In this document: positions 8,268 through 17,668 of the stretch, in pieces
Layout of the letters: each line of letters starts with the position of its first letter
How positions within the stretch are numbered: position 1 is the stretch's first letter
Assembly: GCA_002841625.1 (NCBI GenBank)
Contig: PHAG01000002.1
Location: 124,001 to 188,000, forward strand
DNA: 64,000 nt
Reading direction: 5' to 3'
Source of the DNA: Firmicutes bacterium HGW-Firmicutes-1
Lineage (GTDB): Bacteria > Bacillota > Clostridia > Lachnospirales > Vallitaleaceae
Program-made: the position numbers and the translations under genes
The notes under the pieces: generated by a model
What the model saw: only the letters and a program-made list of their open reading frames with translations
The model's database searches: none
Told to the model about the DNA's origin: nothing

Positions 8268-8669
8268 ATGAAATATTTATTTTTGCTAGGTGAAATAGCC
8301 TACAAGGGAAATGGAAACCAGTATTTTCAAATTGTATATATCTTGATATTATGCGTTGTTATTTTTGTTGGAGCTTATTATTCGTCTAGGCTCCTTGGCA
8401 ACTATCAATTAAAAAGAACGAAGTTATCTAATTTAAAGATAGTTGAAGTGATTAGTGTCGGACCTCAAAAAACGATACAATTGGTTAAGGTCGGTAATGA
8501 TTATGTACTAATAGGGGTTACCAAGGATAGAATAACATTTATGAAAGAAGTTTCTGCTGATCATATTGATTTAAGTATACTTCAAAGTGTTACAAATGAA
8601 TCATTACCCTTTAGTCATCATATGGACAAGTATTTAAAGAAAAAATCATCGAAAAAAAATGGAGATTAA
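8268..8669 (+). CDS. fliO: Flagellar biosynthesis protein FliO (FliZ-type)
   Basis: 133 residues. One membrane helix at about 18-40 is followed by a cytoplasmic domain with LKIVEVISVGPQKTIQLVKV and DYVLIGVTKDRITFM, the pattern of the FliO/FliZ family. FliO helps FliP form the core of the export gate. Position directly before fliP supports it. The C-terminal tail is Lys-rich. Confidence 0.85.
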   Translation: MKYLFLLGEIAYKGNGNQYFQIVYILILCVVIFVGAYYSSRLLGNYQLKRTKLSNLKIVEVISVGPQKTIQLVKVGNDYVLIGVTKDRITFMKEVSADHIDLSILQSVTNESLPFSHHMDKYLKKKSSKKNGD

Positions 8670-8717
8670 TTTTTTTTTGATGCCATTTTATTACTATAAG
8701 AAAGTGGAGTGGCTTAT

Positions 8718-9515
8718 ATGGTAAAGTTCAAGAAAGCTCGAACATCCGTGATTCTGATTGTGTTTTTGATTATAATTAATATGTGTATGTTTATTGGAAC
8801 CAATCAAGTTCATGCAACGACAACAGAAGACGTGCCAATACCCATTTCATTTGATTTTAACGTAAGTTCTACAGCAGAGGGTAAAGATGTTGTTAGTAGT
8901 CTACAAATTCTTTTTTTCCTTACTATAATTTCATTAGCTCCATCATTATTGATCATGATGACATCTTTTACTCGAATTGTTGTTGTGTTGCATTTTGTTA
9001 GATCTGCTATAGGAACGCAGCAGACTCCACCTAATCAAGTATTGATTGGGTTAGCATTATTTATCACCTTATTTATTATGTCTCCTGTTATATCTCAAGT
9101 AAATGAAACTGCTCTAAAGCCTTATAGCGCTGGAACAATATCTCAACAAGAGGCGATTGATGCTGGACTTGCACCTATAAGAACGTTTATGTTTGATCAG
9201 GTTAATGATAAGGATTTAAAGCTTTTTCTTGATATTTCAAAAGTAGATAATATAACGGATCAAAATGACATTCCTACAACAACCTTAATCCCTGCATTTA
9301 TTATTAGTGAGCTTCGAGCTGCTTTTATTATGGGATTTTTAATTTATATCCCGTTCATAGTCATAGATATGGTGGTAGCCTCTACACTGATGTCAATGGG
9401 TATGATGATGTTACCTCCGGTAATGATTTCTATGCCTTTTAAAATATTGTTATTTATTCTTGCAGATGGATGGAGTCTTGTCGTGCGAGAGCTTGTTAAG
9501 ACCTTTTACCATTAG
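8718..9515 (+). CDS. fliP: Flagellar type III export gate protein FliP
   Basis: 265 residues. Residues 1-33 look like a cleavable signal peptide, ending near QVHA. Membrane helices and the signature LAPSLLIMMTSFTRIVVVLH, then RSAIGTQQTPPNQVL, follow. The C terminus has the FliP block PPVMISMPFKILLFILADGW. FliP forms the central pentamer of the export gate with FliQ and FliR. A GTG at 8709 is also in frame; ATG 8718 is preferred with GTGGAG eight bases before it. Confidence 0.95.
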   Translation: MVKFKKARTSVILIVFLIIINMCMFIGTNQVHATTTEDVPIPISFDFNVSSTAEGKDVVSSLQILFFLTIISLAPSLLIMMTSFTRIVVVLHFVRSAIGTQQTPPNQVLIGLALFITLFIMSPVISQVNETALKPYSAGTISQQEAIDAGLAPIRTFMFDQVNDKDLKLFLDISKVDNITDQNDIPTTTLIPAFIISELRAAFIMGFLIYIPFIVIDMVVASTLMSMGMMMLPPVMISMPFKILLFILADGWSLVVRELVKTFYH

Positions 9516-9543
9516 CTTATTAAATTGATAAGAAGGTGCTACT

Positions 9544-9816
9544 TTGAATGAAGATTTAATTATTGATGTGGCTAGGGAAGCGATCATGCAAACAATATTG
9601 GTTTCAGCACCAATGCTAATGATAGCATTGATTGTGGGCTTGTTAATTAGTATTTTTCAAACTGTGACCTCTATTCAAGAACAGACTCTTGCATTTGTTC
9701 CCAAAATTCTTGCAGTTTTTATAAGTATATTAGTTTTTGGACCTTGGATGTTAAATCAAATGGTAGAACTCATGAATAGTTTATATACGAGCTTTAGCAT
9801 TTTTATTTTTAGTTAA
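9544..9816 (+). CDS. fliQ: Flagellar type III export gate protein FliQ
   Basis: 90 residues with two membrane helices (about 17-40 and 52-75). Family motif: GLLISIFQTVTSIQEQTLAF, then VPKI. It starts with TTG; AGAAGGTG lies about ten bases upstream and no ATG occurs before residue 14. Part of the FliPQR gate. Between fliP and fliR as usual. Confidence 0.95.
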   Translation: MNEDLIIDVAREAIMQTILVSAPMLMIALIVGLLISIFQTVTSIQEQTLAFVPKILAVFISILVFGPWMLNQMVELMNSLYTSFSIFIFS

Positions 9817-9826
9817 AGGTGAATAG

Positions 9827-10615
9827 ATGGATCTTTTATTATCAAACCCGTATAAATATTTAGATGTTTTTTTGTTGGTTTTTGTGAGAACCGCTAGCAT
9901 GTTTATATCAGTACCAATTTTTAGCAATAAAAATATTCCTACTATTGCAAAAATTGGACTTGCGTTTTTTATAACTACAATTGTGATTAATGTAATAGAT
10001 GTGACCACTCCGATTGCTAGTACAGACCCAATCGGTTTTGGCATTGTTCTAATCAAAGAATTCTTTGTAGGCTGGTTGATTGGAATGGGTGCCTATATGG
10101 TATTTACGATTCTAACCTTAGCTGGACAGTTTATTGATTATCAAGTTGGATTTTCTATGGTAAACGTATTCGACCCATTGAGTCAAATACAACTTACTAT
10201 TACAGGTACATTTTATTATTACATGGTTCTATTAATGATTTTGTTAACCAATACCTATCATTTTTTTATTAAAGCCATGATAAAAAGTTTTGAACTAATC
10301 CCAATAGGGCAAATGGTTTTATCTTCGAGTTTATACGATAGCTTCGTTGGCTTTATGAATGAATTGCTCTTAATATCAATGCAAATTGCTGCACCTTTCT
10401 TTTTTGTTATGCTATTAACAGATGTCGTATTAGGAATTTTAGCCAGAACAGCACCACAAATGAATTTGTTTGTAATCGGATTTCCCATAAAGATTTTTTT
10501 AGGTCTAGGTGTTATGCTGATTACACTTAATATTTTCCCAGCTGTAAGAGATATCATTACAGACAAGTTGGTTATTTTTATAGACAATCTAATAAAGGGT
10601 ATGATGCCGTTGTGA
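9827..10615 (+). CDS. fliR: Flagellar type III export gate protein FliR
   Basis: 262 residues, with about six hydrophobic segments. Conserved: FVRTASMFISVPIFSNKNIP at the start, GFSMVNVFDPLSQIQ in the middle, and a C-terminal block with ARTAPQMNLFVIGFPIKIFL. FliR completes the export gate with FliP and FliQ. The last codons overlap the flhB start by four bases (GTGA), implying coupled translation. Confidence 0.95.
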   Translation: MDLLLSNPYKYLDVFLLVFVRTASMFISVPIFSNKNIPTIAKIGLAFFITTIVINVIDVTTPIASTDPIGFGIVLIKEFFVGWLIGMGAYMVFTILTLAGQFIDYQVGFSMVNVFDPLSQIQLTITGTFYYYMVLLMILLTNTYHFFIKAMIKSFELIPIGQMVLSSSLYDSFVGFMNELLLISMQIAAPFFFVMLLTDVVLGILARTAPQMNLFVIGFPIKIFLGLGVMLITLNIFPAVRDIITDKLVIFIDNLIKGMMPL

Positions 10616-11742
10616 TTTACCTACAAGATAGCTACAAACCACTATTAAAGTATAATTTGCAGTTCTTTGCAGAGGCAGGCTCTGGTGGAGAAAAAACAGA
10701 GAAGGCTACTCCTAAAAAAAGAGAAAAAGCAAGAGAAGAAGGGCAAGTTGCAAAAACGAGTGAAATAGCTACTGCATTAATGTTTATTAGTATGTTCAGT
10801 GCCCTTAAAATTTTAGGACCAAACTTAATACTTGATCTTATACAATTTACAAAAGAAATTTTTGGATTGTTTACTATAAAAGAAATAACGATTCAATATG
10901 CTTCAGGCTTAATGAATCATGCAATAAAAACTTTAATCGGCATGATAGCACCGTTTTTTATAGTTGCTGTCCTCGTTGGCTTTGTTAGTAACTTTATGCA
11001 GGTAGGGTGGCATCCTACGACAAAGCCTCTCATGCCAAAACTAAGCAATTTAAGCCCGATACAAGGCTTTAAAAGACTTTTTTCAATGAGATCCATAGTT
11101 GAATTATTAAAAGCTCTAATCAAAGTTGGCATAATTCTTATTCTTGTATATACTACGCTTAAGAATTATGAAAATACAATTTTAGCAATTTATGATATAC
11201 CAGTACTTGAGGCGTATGCCCTTATTGCTAATTTATGTTTAGACATTGGTATTAAGGTAGGTGCATTTTTTATTATTGTTGCACTTGCAGATTACATATA
11301 TCAAAGAGTACATCTAAGTAATAAATTAAAGATGACGAAGCAAGAAGTAAAAGATGAATACAAACAATCAGAAGGTAATCCTGAAATTAAATCAAAAATA
11401 AGACAAAAGATGAGAGAAGCATCAATGAGACGTATGATGCAAGACTTACCTAAAGCAGATGTAATCATAACAAATCCAACCCATTTTGCTGTAGCAGTTA
11501 AGTATGATTCTGATAATCAAGGTGCTCCAACTGTAATCGCTAAAGGTGCAGATATGATTGCAGCAAAAATTAGAGAGGTTGCAAAAGATAATAATATTCA
11601 AATAGTCGAAAACAAGGCTTTGGCAAGAACGTTGTTCTACACTGTAGAAATTGGGGAAGAAATTCCACCAGATCTTTACCAAGCAGTTGCAGAAATTCTT
11701 GCTTTTGTATATAATCTAACAAGAAACAGTAAACAAGCGTAA
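10612..11742 (+). CDS. flhB: Flagellar export specificity switch FlhB
   Basis: 376 residues. The N-terminal part has GEKTEKATPKKREKAREEGQ, four membrane helices span about 45-225, and the cytoplasmic domain carries the autocleavage site Asn288-Pro289-Thr-His. Cleavage there switches export from hook to filament proteins in response to FliK. GTG 10612 overlaps the fliR stop. An internal TTG at 10657 would give the common shorter N terminus but lacks a ribosome-binding site, so the coupled GTG is preferred. Confidence 0.93.
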   Translation: MIYLQDSYKPLLKYNLQFFAEAGSGGEKTEKATPKKREKAREEGQVAKTSEIATALMFISMFSALKILGPNLILDLIQFTKEIFGLFTIKEITIQYASGLMNHAIKTLIGMIAPFFIVAVLVGFVSNFMQVGWHPTTKPLMPKLSNLSPIQGFKRLFSMRSIVELLKALIKVGIILILVYTTLKNYENTILAIYDIPVLEAYALIANLCLDIGIKVGAFFIIVALADYIYQRVHLSNKLKMTKQEVKDEYKQSEGNPEIKSKIRQKMREASMRRMMQDLPKADVIITNPTHFAVAVKYDSDNQGAPTVIAKGADMIAAKIREVAKDNNIQIVENKALARTLFYTVEIGEEIPPDLYQAVAEILAFVYNLTRNSKQA

Positions 11743-11771
11743 CAATACAATCTAAAGAAAGGTGTTAGAGC

Positions 11772-13814
11772 ATGAAGATAAAACCTGGTGATATAGTTCT
11801 TGGATCCTTTGTCATACTTGCAATCATAATTATGATATTACCGCTTCCAACACTATTAATTGACATTCTTATAACGCTCAATCTTTCAATATCATTAATT
11901 ATTCTTTTTAATGCATTATTTGCAAGAGAAGCTTTGGAAATGTCATCTTTCCCTACGATTCTACTCTTTTCAACAATCTTCAGGCTATCATTAAATGTTT
12001 CCTCGACAAGATCTATCCTTACTACTGGTAGTGCTGGAAACGTTGTTGAGACATTTGGAACCTTCGTTGGTGGAGATAGTATAGTTGTCGGTATTGTTAT
12101 GTTTATTATATTGATTATTATTAACTTTATGGTTATTACTAAGGGTTCTGAAAGAGTTGCTGAGGTATCAGCACGTTTTACGTTAGATGCAATGCCGGGT
12201 AAACAGATGGCAATTGATGCTGACCTAAATGCAGGACTAATAGATGAAAAAGATGCTAGATCAAGAAGACAAAAAATACAAGATGAAGCAAGTTTTTATG
12301 GCTCTATGGATGGTGCTAGTAAGTTCGTTAAGGGTGATGCAGTAGCTGGACTTATTATTACCTTTATTAATATAATTGGTGGTCTTACGATTGGTGTGAT
12401 TGTAAATGGTAATCCTATTCAAGAAGCCTTAACAGATTACACGATTCAAACGATTGGAGATGGATTAGTAAGTCAAATTCCAGCACTTCTGATTGCACTT
12501 TCTACTGGTATATTAGTTACGAAGGTAACTAAGGATGCTGATGTTAGTGATATATTAGTGAGTCAGTTATTCGCACTACCTAAGGTATTATATTTATCTG
12601 GAGCCGTTTTAATTCTATTAGGGGTAGCAACACCATTGAATGATTTTGTTGTTTCTGGTACCGGCTTACTTGTTATATTAGCTGCTAGAGCTATTGATAA
12701 AAGCTTACAGGTACAAGCTGTTGCACAAGAGATTTCTACAGAAGATGTGGCTGCGGAAGAAACAAGAAAACCAGAAAATGTCGTTTCATTACTTCAAGTT
12801 GATCCAATTGAGCTTGAATTTGGGTATGGTATTATTCCATTAGCAGATGTCAGCCAAGGCGGAGATTTATTGGATAGAGTCGTAATGATAAGGCGTCAAA
12901 TTGCGCTTGAGTTAGGAACTATTGTACCGATTATCAGATTAAGAGATAACATTCAGCTTAATCCAAATCAGTATATTATTAAGATAAAAGGGACTAAGGT
13001 AGCTGAAGGTGAAATATTGTTTGATCACTATATGGCAATGAACCCTGGTTATGTAGAAGAAGAAATTGATGGTATTGAGACAATTGAACCGGCCTTTAAA
13101 CTACCTGCGCTTTGGATTTCCGAGGCTCAAAGAGAGCGGGCTGAAACCTTAGGGTATACAGTTGTAGATCCTCCATCCATAATTGCAACTCATTTAACAG
13201 AAGTGATTAAGATGAGCTTAGGCGAATTATTAACTAGACAAAACGTACAAACATTGATTAATACAGTTAAAGAAAATAACCAAACCTTAATTGATGAATT
13301 GGTACCAAAGCAGTTAAGTGTTGGTGAGATTCAAAAAATTCTTATGAATTTACTCAATGAATCAATTTCAATTAGAGATCTTGTAACAATTTTTGAAACG
13401 ATGGCTGATCATGCATCAGTTACAAGAGACCCAGATGTATTAACTGAATATGTAAGACAAACACTAAAACGAGCTATTTCTGCAAAATATTTTGAAAATG
13501 ATGAATCTAATCAAGTAATTACACTTGATCCAGCTATAGAACAGGCAATCATGGAATCGGTAAAGCATACCGAACAAGGTACATATTTATCATTAAAACC
13601 TGAAATGACACAGCAAATATTAAGCGCTACAAAAAAAGAAATCATGAAATTAACCGCTACAGGAAGAATGCCAATTATTTTAACCTCACCTATAGTGAGA
13701 GTATATTACAAAAGATTGACCCAAGAAGAATTTGAAGATTTAGTAGTCTTATCTTTTAATGAATTAGATTCAAATGTAGAATTACAATCTGTTGGGATGG
13801 TGAGTGTAAGTTGA
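11772..13814 (+). CDS. flhA: Flagellar type III export protein FlhA
   Basis: 680 residues. The N-terminal half has about eight membrane helices, with the FHIPEP motif region GNVVETFGTFVGGDSIVVG and the cytoplasmic loop motif RFTLDAMPGKQMAIDADL. The C-terminal 340 residues form the docking domain for export chaperones and substrates. AAAGAAAGGTG precedes ATG 11772. The stop overlaps the flhF start (TTGA). Full length and typical. Confidence 0.96.
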   Translation: MKIKPGDIVLGSFVILAIIIMILPLPTLLIDILITLNLSISLIILFNALFAREALEMSSFPTILLFSTIFRLSLNVSSTRSILTTGSAGNVVETFGTFVGGDSIVVGIVMFIILIIINFMVITKGSERVAEVSARFTLDAMPGKQMAIDADLNAGLIDEKDARSRRQKIQDEASFYGSMDGASKFVKGDAVAGLIITFINIIGGLTIGVIVNGNPIQEALTDYTIQTIGDGLVSQIPALLIALSTGILVTKVTKDADVSDILVSQLFALPKVLYLSGAVLILLGVATPLNDFVVSGTGLLVILAARAIDKSLQVQAVAQEISTEDVAAEETRKPENVVSLLQVDPIELEFGYGIIPLADVSQGGDLLDRVVMIRRQIALELGTIVPIIRLRDNIQLNPNQYIIKIKGTKVAEGEILFDHYMAMNPGYVEEEIDGIETIEPAFKLPALWISEAQRERAETLGYTVVDPPSIIATHLTEVIKMSLGELLTRQNVQTLINTVKENNQTLIDELVPKQLSVGEIQKILMNLLNESISIRDLVTIFETMADHASVTRDPDVLTEYVRQTLKRAISAKYFENDESNQVITLDPAIEQAIMESVKHTEQGTYLSLKPEMTQQILSATKKEIMKLTATGRMPIILTSPIVRVYYKRLTQEEFEDLVVLSFNELDSNVELQSVGMVSVS

Positions 13815-15019
13815 AGATAAAAAAGTACGAAGGTTCTACTGAAAAAGAAGCAATGCTAAAAGTAAAAGATGAATTAGGTAAAGAAGCCTTAATTGTTAGT
13901 GTGAAAAACATTAAGCCTAAAGGGTTTTATAAAATTTTCAAAAAACCTTATGTGGAGGTTACTGCGGCCGTTGATGACAAAGGTATTCTAAATAATGACA
14001 AGTTTGCAGATAAAAGAGCAGAAGGCTTTTCACAAGGTAAGAATGCTAACTTAGAACTTGATCCATCTCAAGAGGATAGTACTTTCGTTCAACTTTTAAA
14101 GACACTTGCTGATTCGAAACATATCGCTGATTCAAACCATCTAACAGATTTGAAAAAAAATGAACAAGAACAAAGATTAATTAAAAAATCGGCAGAAGAA
14201 CAGGTTGATAAAATGAATATGACGCATGATCAACCATTTCTCAAGGTAGTATATGAACAGCTCATAGAAAATGATTTAGATGAAATATATGTGAATCAAT
14301 TGATGCTGGGTTTAGGGGAGCTCTCCTATGATCAAAAGGCAACCATTGATGATGTTGTATCAATCGTATATAAGAGAATTGTGAAGCTTCTTACTGATTT
14401 AGAGACCATTAAGCTTACAAAAGGTAAAACGAAAACAGTAGCCTTTGTAGGGCCAACAGGAGTTGGGAAAACAACCACAATTGCAAAAATCGCTTCCTAT
14501 TTCACACTTAATTTAGAGAAAAAAGTTGCGTTAATTACAGCTGATACGTATAGAATTGCTGCAGTGGAGCAACTTAGAACATATGCAAACATACTAAACA
14601 TACCAATAAAAGTAGTTTATACAGCTACAGAGCTCAAGGACGCTATTGAGTCTTTTAAAGGTGTTGATTTGATTTTAATAGATACAGCAGGTAGATCTCA
14701 TAAGAACCAAGAGCATCAAAATGAATTATCAAAACTATTAAATGAAATTGAAGAAAAAGAGCTATATTTAGTTCTTAGTCTGGCTACTAAATATAAGGAT
14801 TTAATAAAAATTACAGATGCATATAATGACATTAGTGCATACAAACTTATTTTTACGAAATTAGATGAAACATCAAGTTATGGGAATATATTAAATGTTA
14901 AGCTTAAAACCAATGCATTGTTGTCCTATGTAACCTTCGGGCAAAATGTTCCCGACGACATAAGTGAAGTTAATGTTCACGAGATCGCTAAGAAGATATT
15001 AGGGGGATGTGAATCATAA
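13811..15019 (+). CDS. flhF: Flagellar SRP-like GTPase FlhF
   Basis: 402 residues. Residues 1-55 are the B-domain start (MKIKKYEGSTEKEAMLKVKD). Residues 60-200 include a charged, poorly conserved stretch and the N domain. Residues about 212-400 are the SRP54-type G domain, with P-loop GPTGVGKTTTIAKIA and LIDTAGRSHKN. FlhF helps set flagellar number and position together with FlhG. It starts at TTG 13811 overlapping the flhA stop; the FlhF N terminus begins exactly there. Confidence 0.93.
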   Translation: MKIKKYEGSTEKEAMLKVKDELGKEALIVSVKNIKPKGFYKIFKKPYVEVTAAVDDKGILNNDKFADKRAEGFSQGKNANLELDPSQEDSTFVQLLKTLADSKHIADSNHLTDLKKNEQEQRLIKKSAEEQVDKMNMTHDQPFLKVVYEQLIENDLDEIYVNQLMLGLGELSYDQKATIDDVVSIVYKRIVKLLTDLETIKLTKGKTKTVAFVGPTGVGKTTTIAKIASYFTLNLEKKVALITADTYRIAAVEQLRTYANILNIPIKVVYTATELKDAIESFKGVDLILIDTAGRSHKNQEHQNELSKLLNEIEEKELYLVLSLATKYKDLIKITDAYNDISAYKLIFTKLDETSSYGNILNVKLKTNALLSYVTFGQNVPDDISEVNVHEIAKKILGGCES

Positions 15020-15903
15020 TGGATCAAGCAAGTAACTTAAGAAATATTATTAAAAACAATCAAGTAAATTATAAAAAAAATGATGTAAGAGTCATTACAG
15101 TAACAAGTGGTAAGGGGGGCGTTGGTAAATCCAATGTTTCTGTTAATCTTGCAATTAATTTTAGAAGACAAGGTAAGAGAGTTGTTATATTTGATGCTGA
15201 TTTTGGTCTAGCCAATATAGAAATAATATTTGGAATCGCGCCTAAATATTCAATGTACGATATGATTTTTAATAATATGAGCATAACAGACATATTAACT
15301 TCTGCACCCTTTGGTATCGAATTTATTTCGGGGGGCTCTGGAATTCAAGAGCTTGTGAACTTAAGCAGAACTCAATTAAACTATATGATTAGCAAATTAT
15401 ATGATTTAGATTGCCTTGCAGACATTATTATTATTGATACTGGGGCAGGCATATCTGATAGTGTACTTGATTTTGTTACTGCTTCAAATGAAGTACTACT
15501 GATTACAACACCGGAACCAACCTCCATTACAGATGCTTATTCAACTTTAAAAGCGATGAAAAACAGAGGTGGAAATTCGAAGGATAAAATAATCAATCTT
15601 CTTGTCAATAAAGCTTCAGGAGAAGCTGAAGGACTTGAAATATATAAAAAGCTTAACAAGGTTACTGAGCGATTTTTAGATATTAAGTTAAAGAATGTTG
15701 GATACTTGCCTTATGATAAGACTTTAGAAAAGGCTGTTATTGAACAAAAACCAGTGGCGATGCTTTTTCCAAAGTCAAATATTTCCAAGGCTATTGAAAA
15801 ATTGGCAGATAATTTATTGGGAAATGAAGAATCTAACGATGCTAAGCCATTAGGGATCAGTAATTTGTTTTCAAATATCTTAAAAATGAAAAAGGTTAAG
15901 TGA
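15019..15903 (+). CDS. flhG: Flagellar number regulator FlhG (MinD/ParA-type ATPase)
   Basis: 294 residues. The deviant Walker A motif SGKGGVGKSNVSVNLA is at about residues 32-47 and DADFGLANIEIIFG follows. IIDTGAGISDSVLDFV is the Walker B region. A basic N-terminal peptide of about 25 residues precedes the ATPase; in the family it activates FlhF. The C terminus is the short amphipathic membrane-targeting tail. ATG 15019 overlaps the flhF stop by one base. Confidence 0.92.
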   Translation: MDQASNLRNIIKNNQVNYKKNDVRVITVTSGKGGVGKSNVSVNLAINFRRQGKRVVIFDADFGLANIEIIFGIAPKYSMYDMIFNNMSITDILTSAPFGIEFISGGSGIQELVNLSRTQLNYMISKLYDLDCLADIIIIDTGAGISDSVLDFVTASNEVLLITTPEPTSITDAYSTLKAMKNRGGNSKDKIINLLVNKASGEAEGLEIYKKLNKVTERFLDIKLKNVGYLPYDKTLEKAVIEQKPVAMLFPKSNISKAIEKLADNLLGNEESNDAKPLGISNLFSNILKMKKVK

Positions 15904-15913
15904 GGTGGTATAT

Positions 15914-16579
15914 ATGATAAATAGTGCAGTAGAACTAGGGGATAAAATTGAAGTTATAAGAAAGACTGTAATAAAAGCGAATCAACATTCTCTTTTTAGT
16001 AAAATTCAAGATATTGGTTCAAACAATGAATTGATTATTACTTCGCCAATTGAAAATGGTAAAATAATTCCGCTAGAGCTGAATCATGAATACTATTTAT
16101 GTATTTATACATCAAGAGGGCTATATAGATGTGAAGCAGAGGTTATTGATAGAAAAAGAGAAGATAATATGTTTATGGCTACCCTCAAAGTGATATCTAA
16201 AATGCAAAAATACCAAAGAAGGCAATACTATAGATTAGATTGTGTATTGTCATTTCAATATAAAAATGAAGACGAGAAGGAAATATGGAATAGCGGCATT
16301 ATTCTAGATATTAGTGGTGGAGGCTTGAGATTTACCTCTAATACACAGCTCATTAATGGAGAGCCACTAATTTGCCATATTCAATTAAATTTTGAAGATG
16401 AACAAAAGCACTTATATGTTGCAGGTTCTATTGTTGATTGTAATATTGTCGATTTTAACACAAATACCTATGAAACTAGGGTTGCCTTTGATACAATTTC
16501 AAACGAGGTAAGAGAAGTAGTAATTCGTTTTATCTTTGAAGAAGAGCGAAAAAGAAGAAAAAAAGAAAAAGGAATGTGA
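15914..16579 (+). CDS. YcgR-type flagellar brake with PilZ domain
   Basis: 221 residues. An N-terminal YcgR-like domain (residues 1-100) is followed by a PilZ domain (about 100-215). Both c-di-GMP contacts are visible: the RxxxR motif in RRQYYRLDC and the DxSxxG motif in DISGGGLRF. In the family, c-di-GMP-bound YcgR (DgrA in Bacillus) slows the motor through MotA or FliG. ATG 15914 follows GAGGTGG closely; a GTG at 15905 is less likely. Placement between flhG and cheB couples the brake to motor synthesis. Confidence 0.88.
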   Translation: MINSAVELGDKIEVIRKTVIKANQHSLFSKIQDIGSNNELIITSPIENGKIIPLELNHEYYLCIYTSRGLYRCEAEVIDRKREDNMFMATLKVISKMQKYQRRQYYRLDCVLSFQYKNEDEKEIWNSGIILDISGGGLRFTSNTQLINGEPLICHIQLNFEDEQKHLYVAGSIVDCNIVDFNTNTYETRVAFDTISNEVREVVIRFIFEEERKRRKKEKGM

Positions 16580-16583
16580 TTTT

Positions 16584-17666
16584 ATGTCTAAAAAGAAAAA
16601 AGTTTTAATTGTTGATGACTCTGCATTTATGAGAAGGGTGATTTCTGATATAATTAATAGTGATGAAAGATGTGAAGTGATAGGTGTCGCGAAAAATGGC
16701 AAAGAAGGATTAGAATTAGCAAACCAACTTATGCCTGACGTAATTACACTTGATGTTCAAATGCCAATCATGAATGGACTGGAAATGCTTAAGCAACTCA
16801 ATATAGAAAGACCTACGCCAGTTATTATGTTGAGCACTCTTATGAAAGAAGGCGGAAAAGAAACCATTGAAGCTTTAGAGCTTGGTGCCTATGATTTTGT
16901 AAGAAAGCCAGATAATATTTTCAAGATTAATTCAGATGATATTAAAGACGAATTAATTACGAAGGTTATAGAAGCTTCTGAATCAGGAAAAAAAATTATG
17001 TCACAATTTAGACCGTCTATTCAGAAAATCAATCTTGAGACAAAAAGTATTTTACCTAAGCAACTATCATCAAATACTAGTAAGGTGAAGAATCTTGTGG
17101 CTTTAGGGACTTCAACAGGTGGTCCAAGAGCATTACAATTTGTAATACCTTATTTACCCAAAAATATCAATGCTGCTATTGTAGTAGTACAACATATGCC
17201 TCCTGGTTTTACAAAGTCTTTATCCGAAAGATTGAATCAGTTAAGTCAAATAAGTGTTAAAGAAGCTGAGGATAAAGATATTATTGAAAATGGAAAAGCA
17301 TATGTAGCTCCTGGAGATAGGCAACTTGAGATCAGAGAGGACAAGAGTGGAAATTTGGTGATTCACATCACTGATGACCCACCTAAAGGTGGACATAAGC
17401 CGGCGGTGAATGTCATGATGAATTCTGTAGCAGAAATATCAACAAGGAAACTGATTGGCGTTATTATGACAGGAATGGGATCAGATGGCATGGAAGGCAT
17501 GCAAGAGGTTAAGAGCAGGCAAAAAATGCATATCATAGCACAAAATGAAGAAACATGCGTTGTATACGGAATGCCAAAATCTGTAGTAGAAAAAGGAATA
17601 GCTGATGAGGTGGTTCCTTTGGAAAAAATAGCTGAGTCAATTTTAAAACAATCGGGGGTGCTTTAA
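16584..17666 (+). CDS. cheB: Chemoreceptor glutamate methylesterase CheB
   Basis: 360 residues. Receiver domain at 1-120 with phosphoacceptor Asp57 (LDVQMPIMNG). The esterase domain at about 170-360 has the catalytic Ser177 (LGTSTGGPRAL), a His in VVVQHMPPGF and an Asp in MTGMGSDGM. Removes methyl groups from receptors to reset sensitivity. Frame is open upstream inside ycgR, but ATG 16584 has AAGGA before it and begins the receiver fold. No cheR is in the window. Confidence 0.95.
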   Translation: MSKKKKVLIVDDSAFMRRVISDIINSDERCEVIGVAKNGKEGLELANQLMPDVITLDVQMPIMNGLEMLKQLNIERPTPVIMLSTLMKEGGKETIEALELGAYDFVRKPDNIFKINSDDIKDELITKVIEASESGKKIMSQFRPSIQKINLETKSILPKQLSSNTSKVKNLVALGTSTGGPRALQFVIPYLPKNINAAIVVVQHMPPGFTKSLSERLNQLSQISVKEAEDKDIIENGKAYVAPGDRQLEIREDKSGNLVIHITDDPPKGGHKPAVNVMMNSVAEISTRKLIGVIMTGMGSDGMEGMQEVKSRQKMHIIAQNEETCVVYGMPKSVVEKGIADEVVPLEKIAESILKQSGVL

Positions 17667-17668
17667 AC

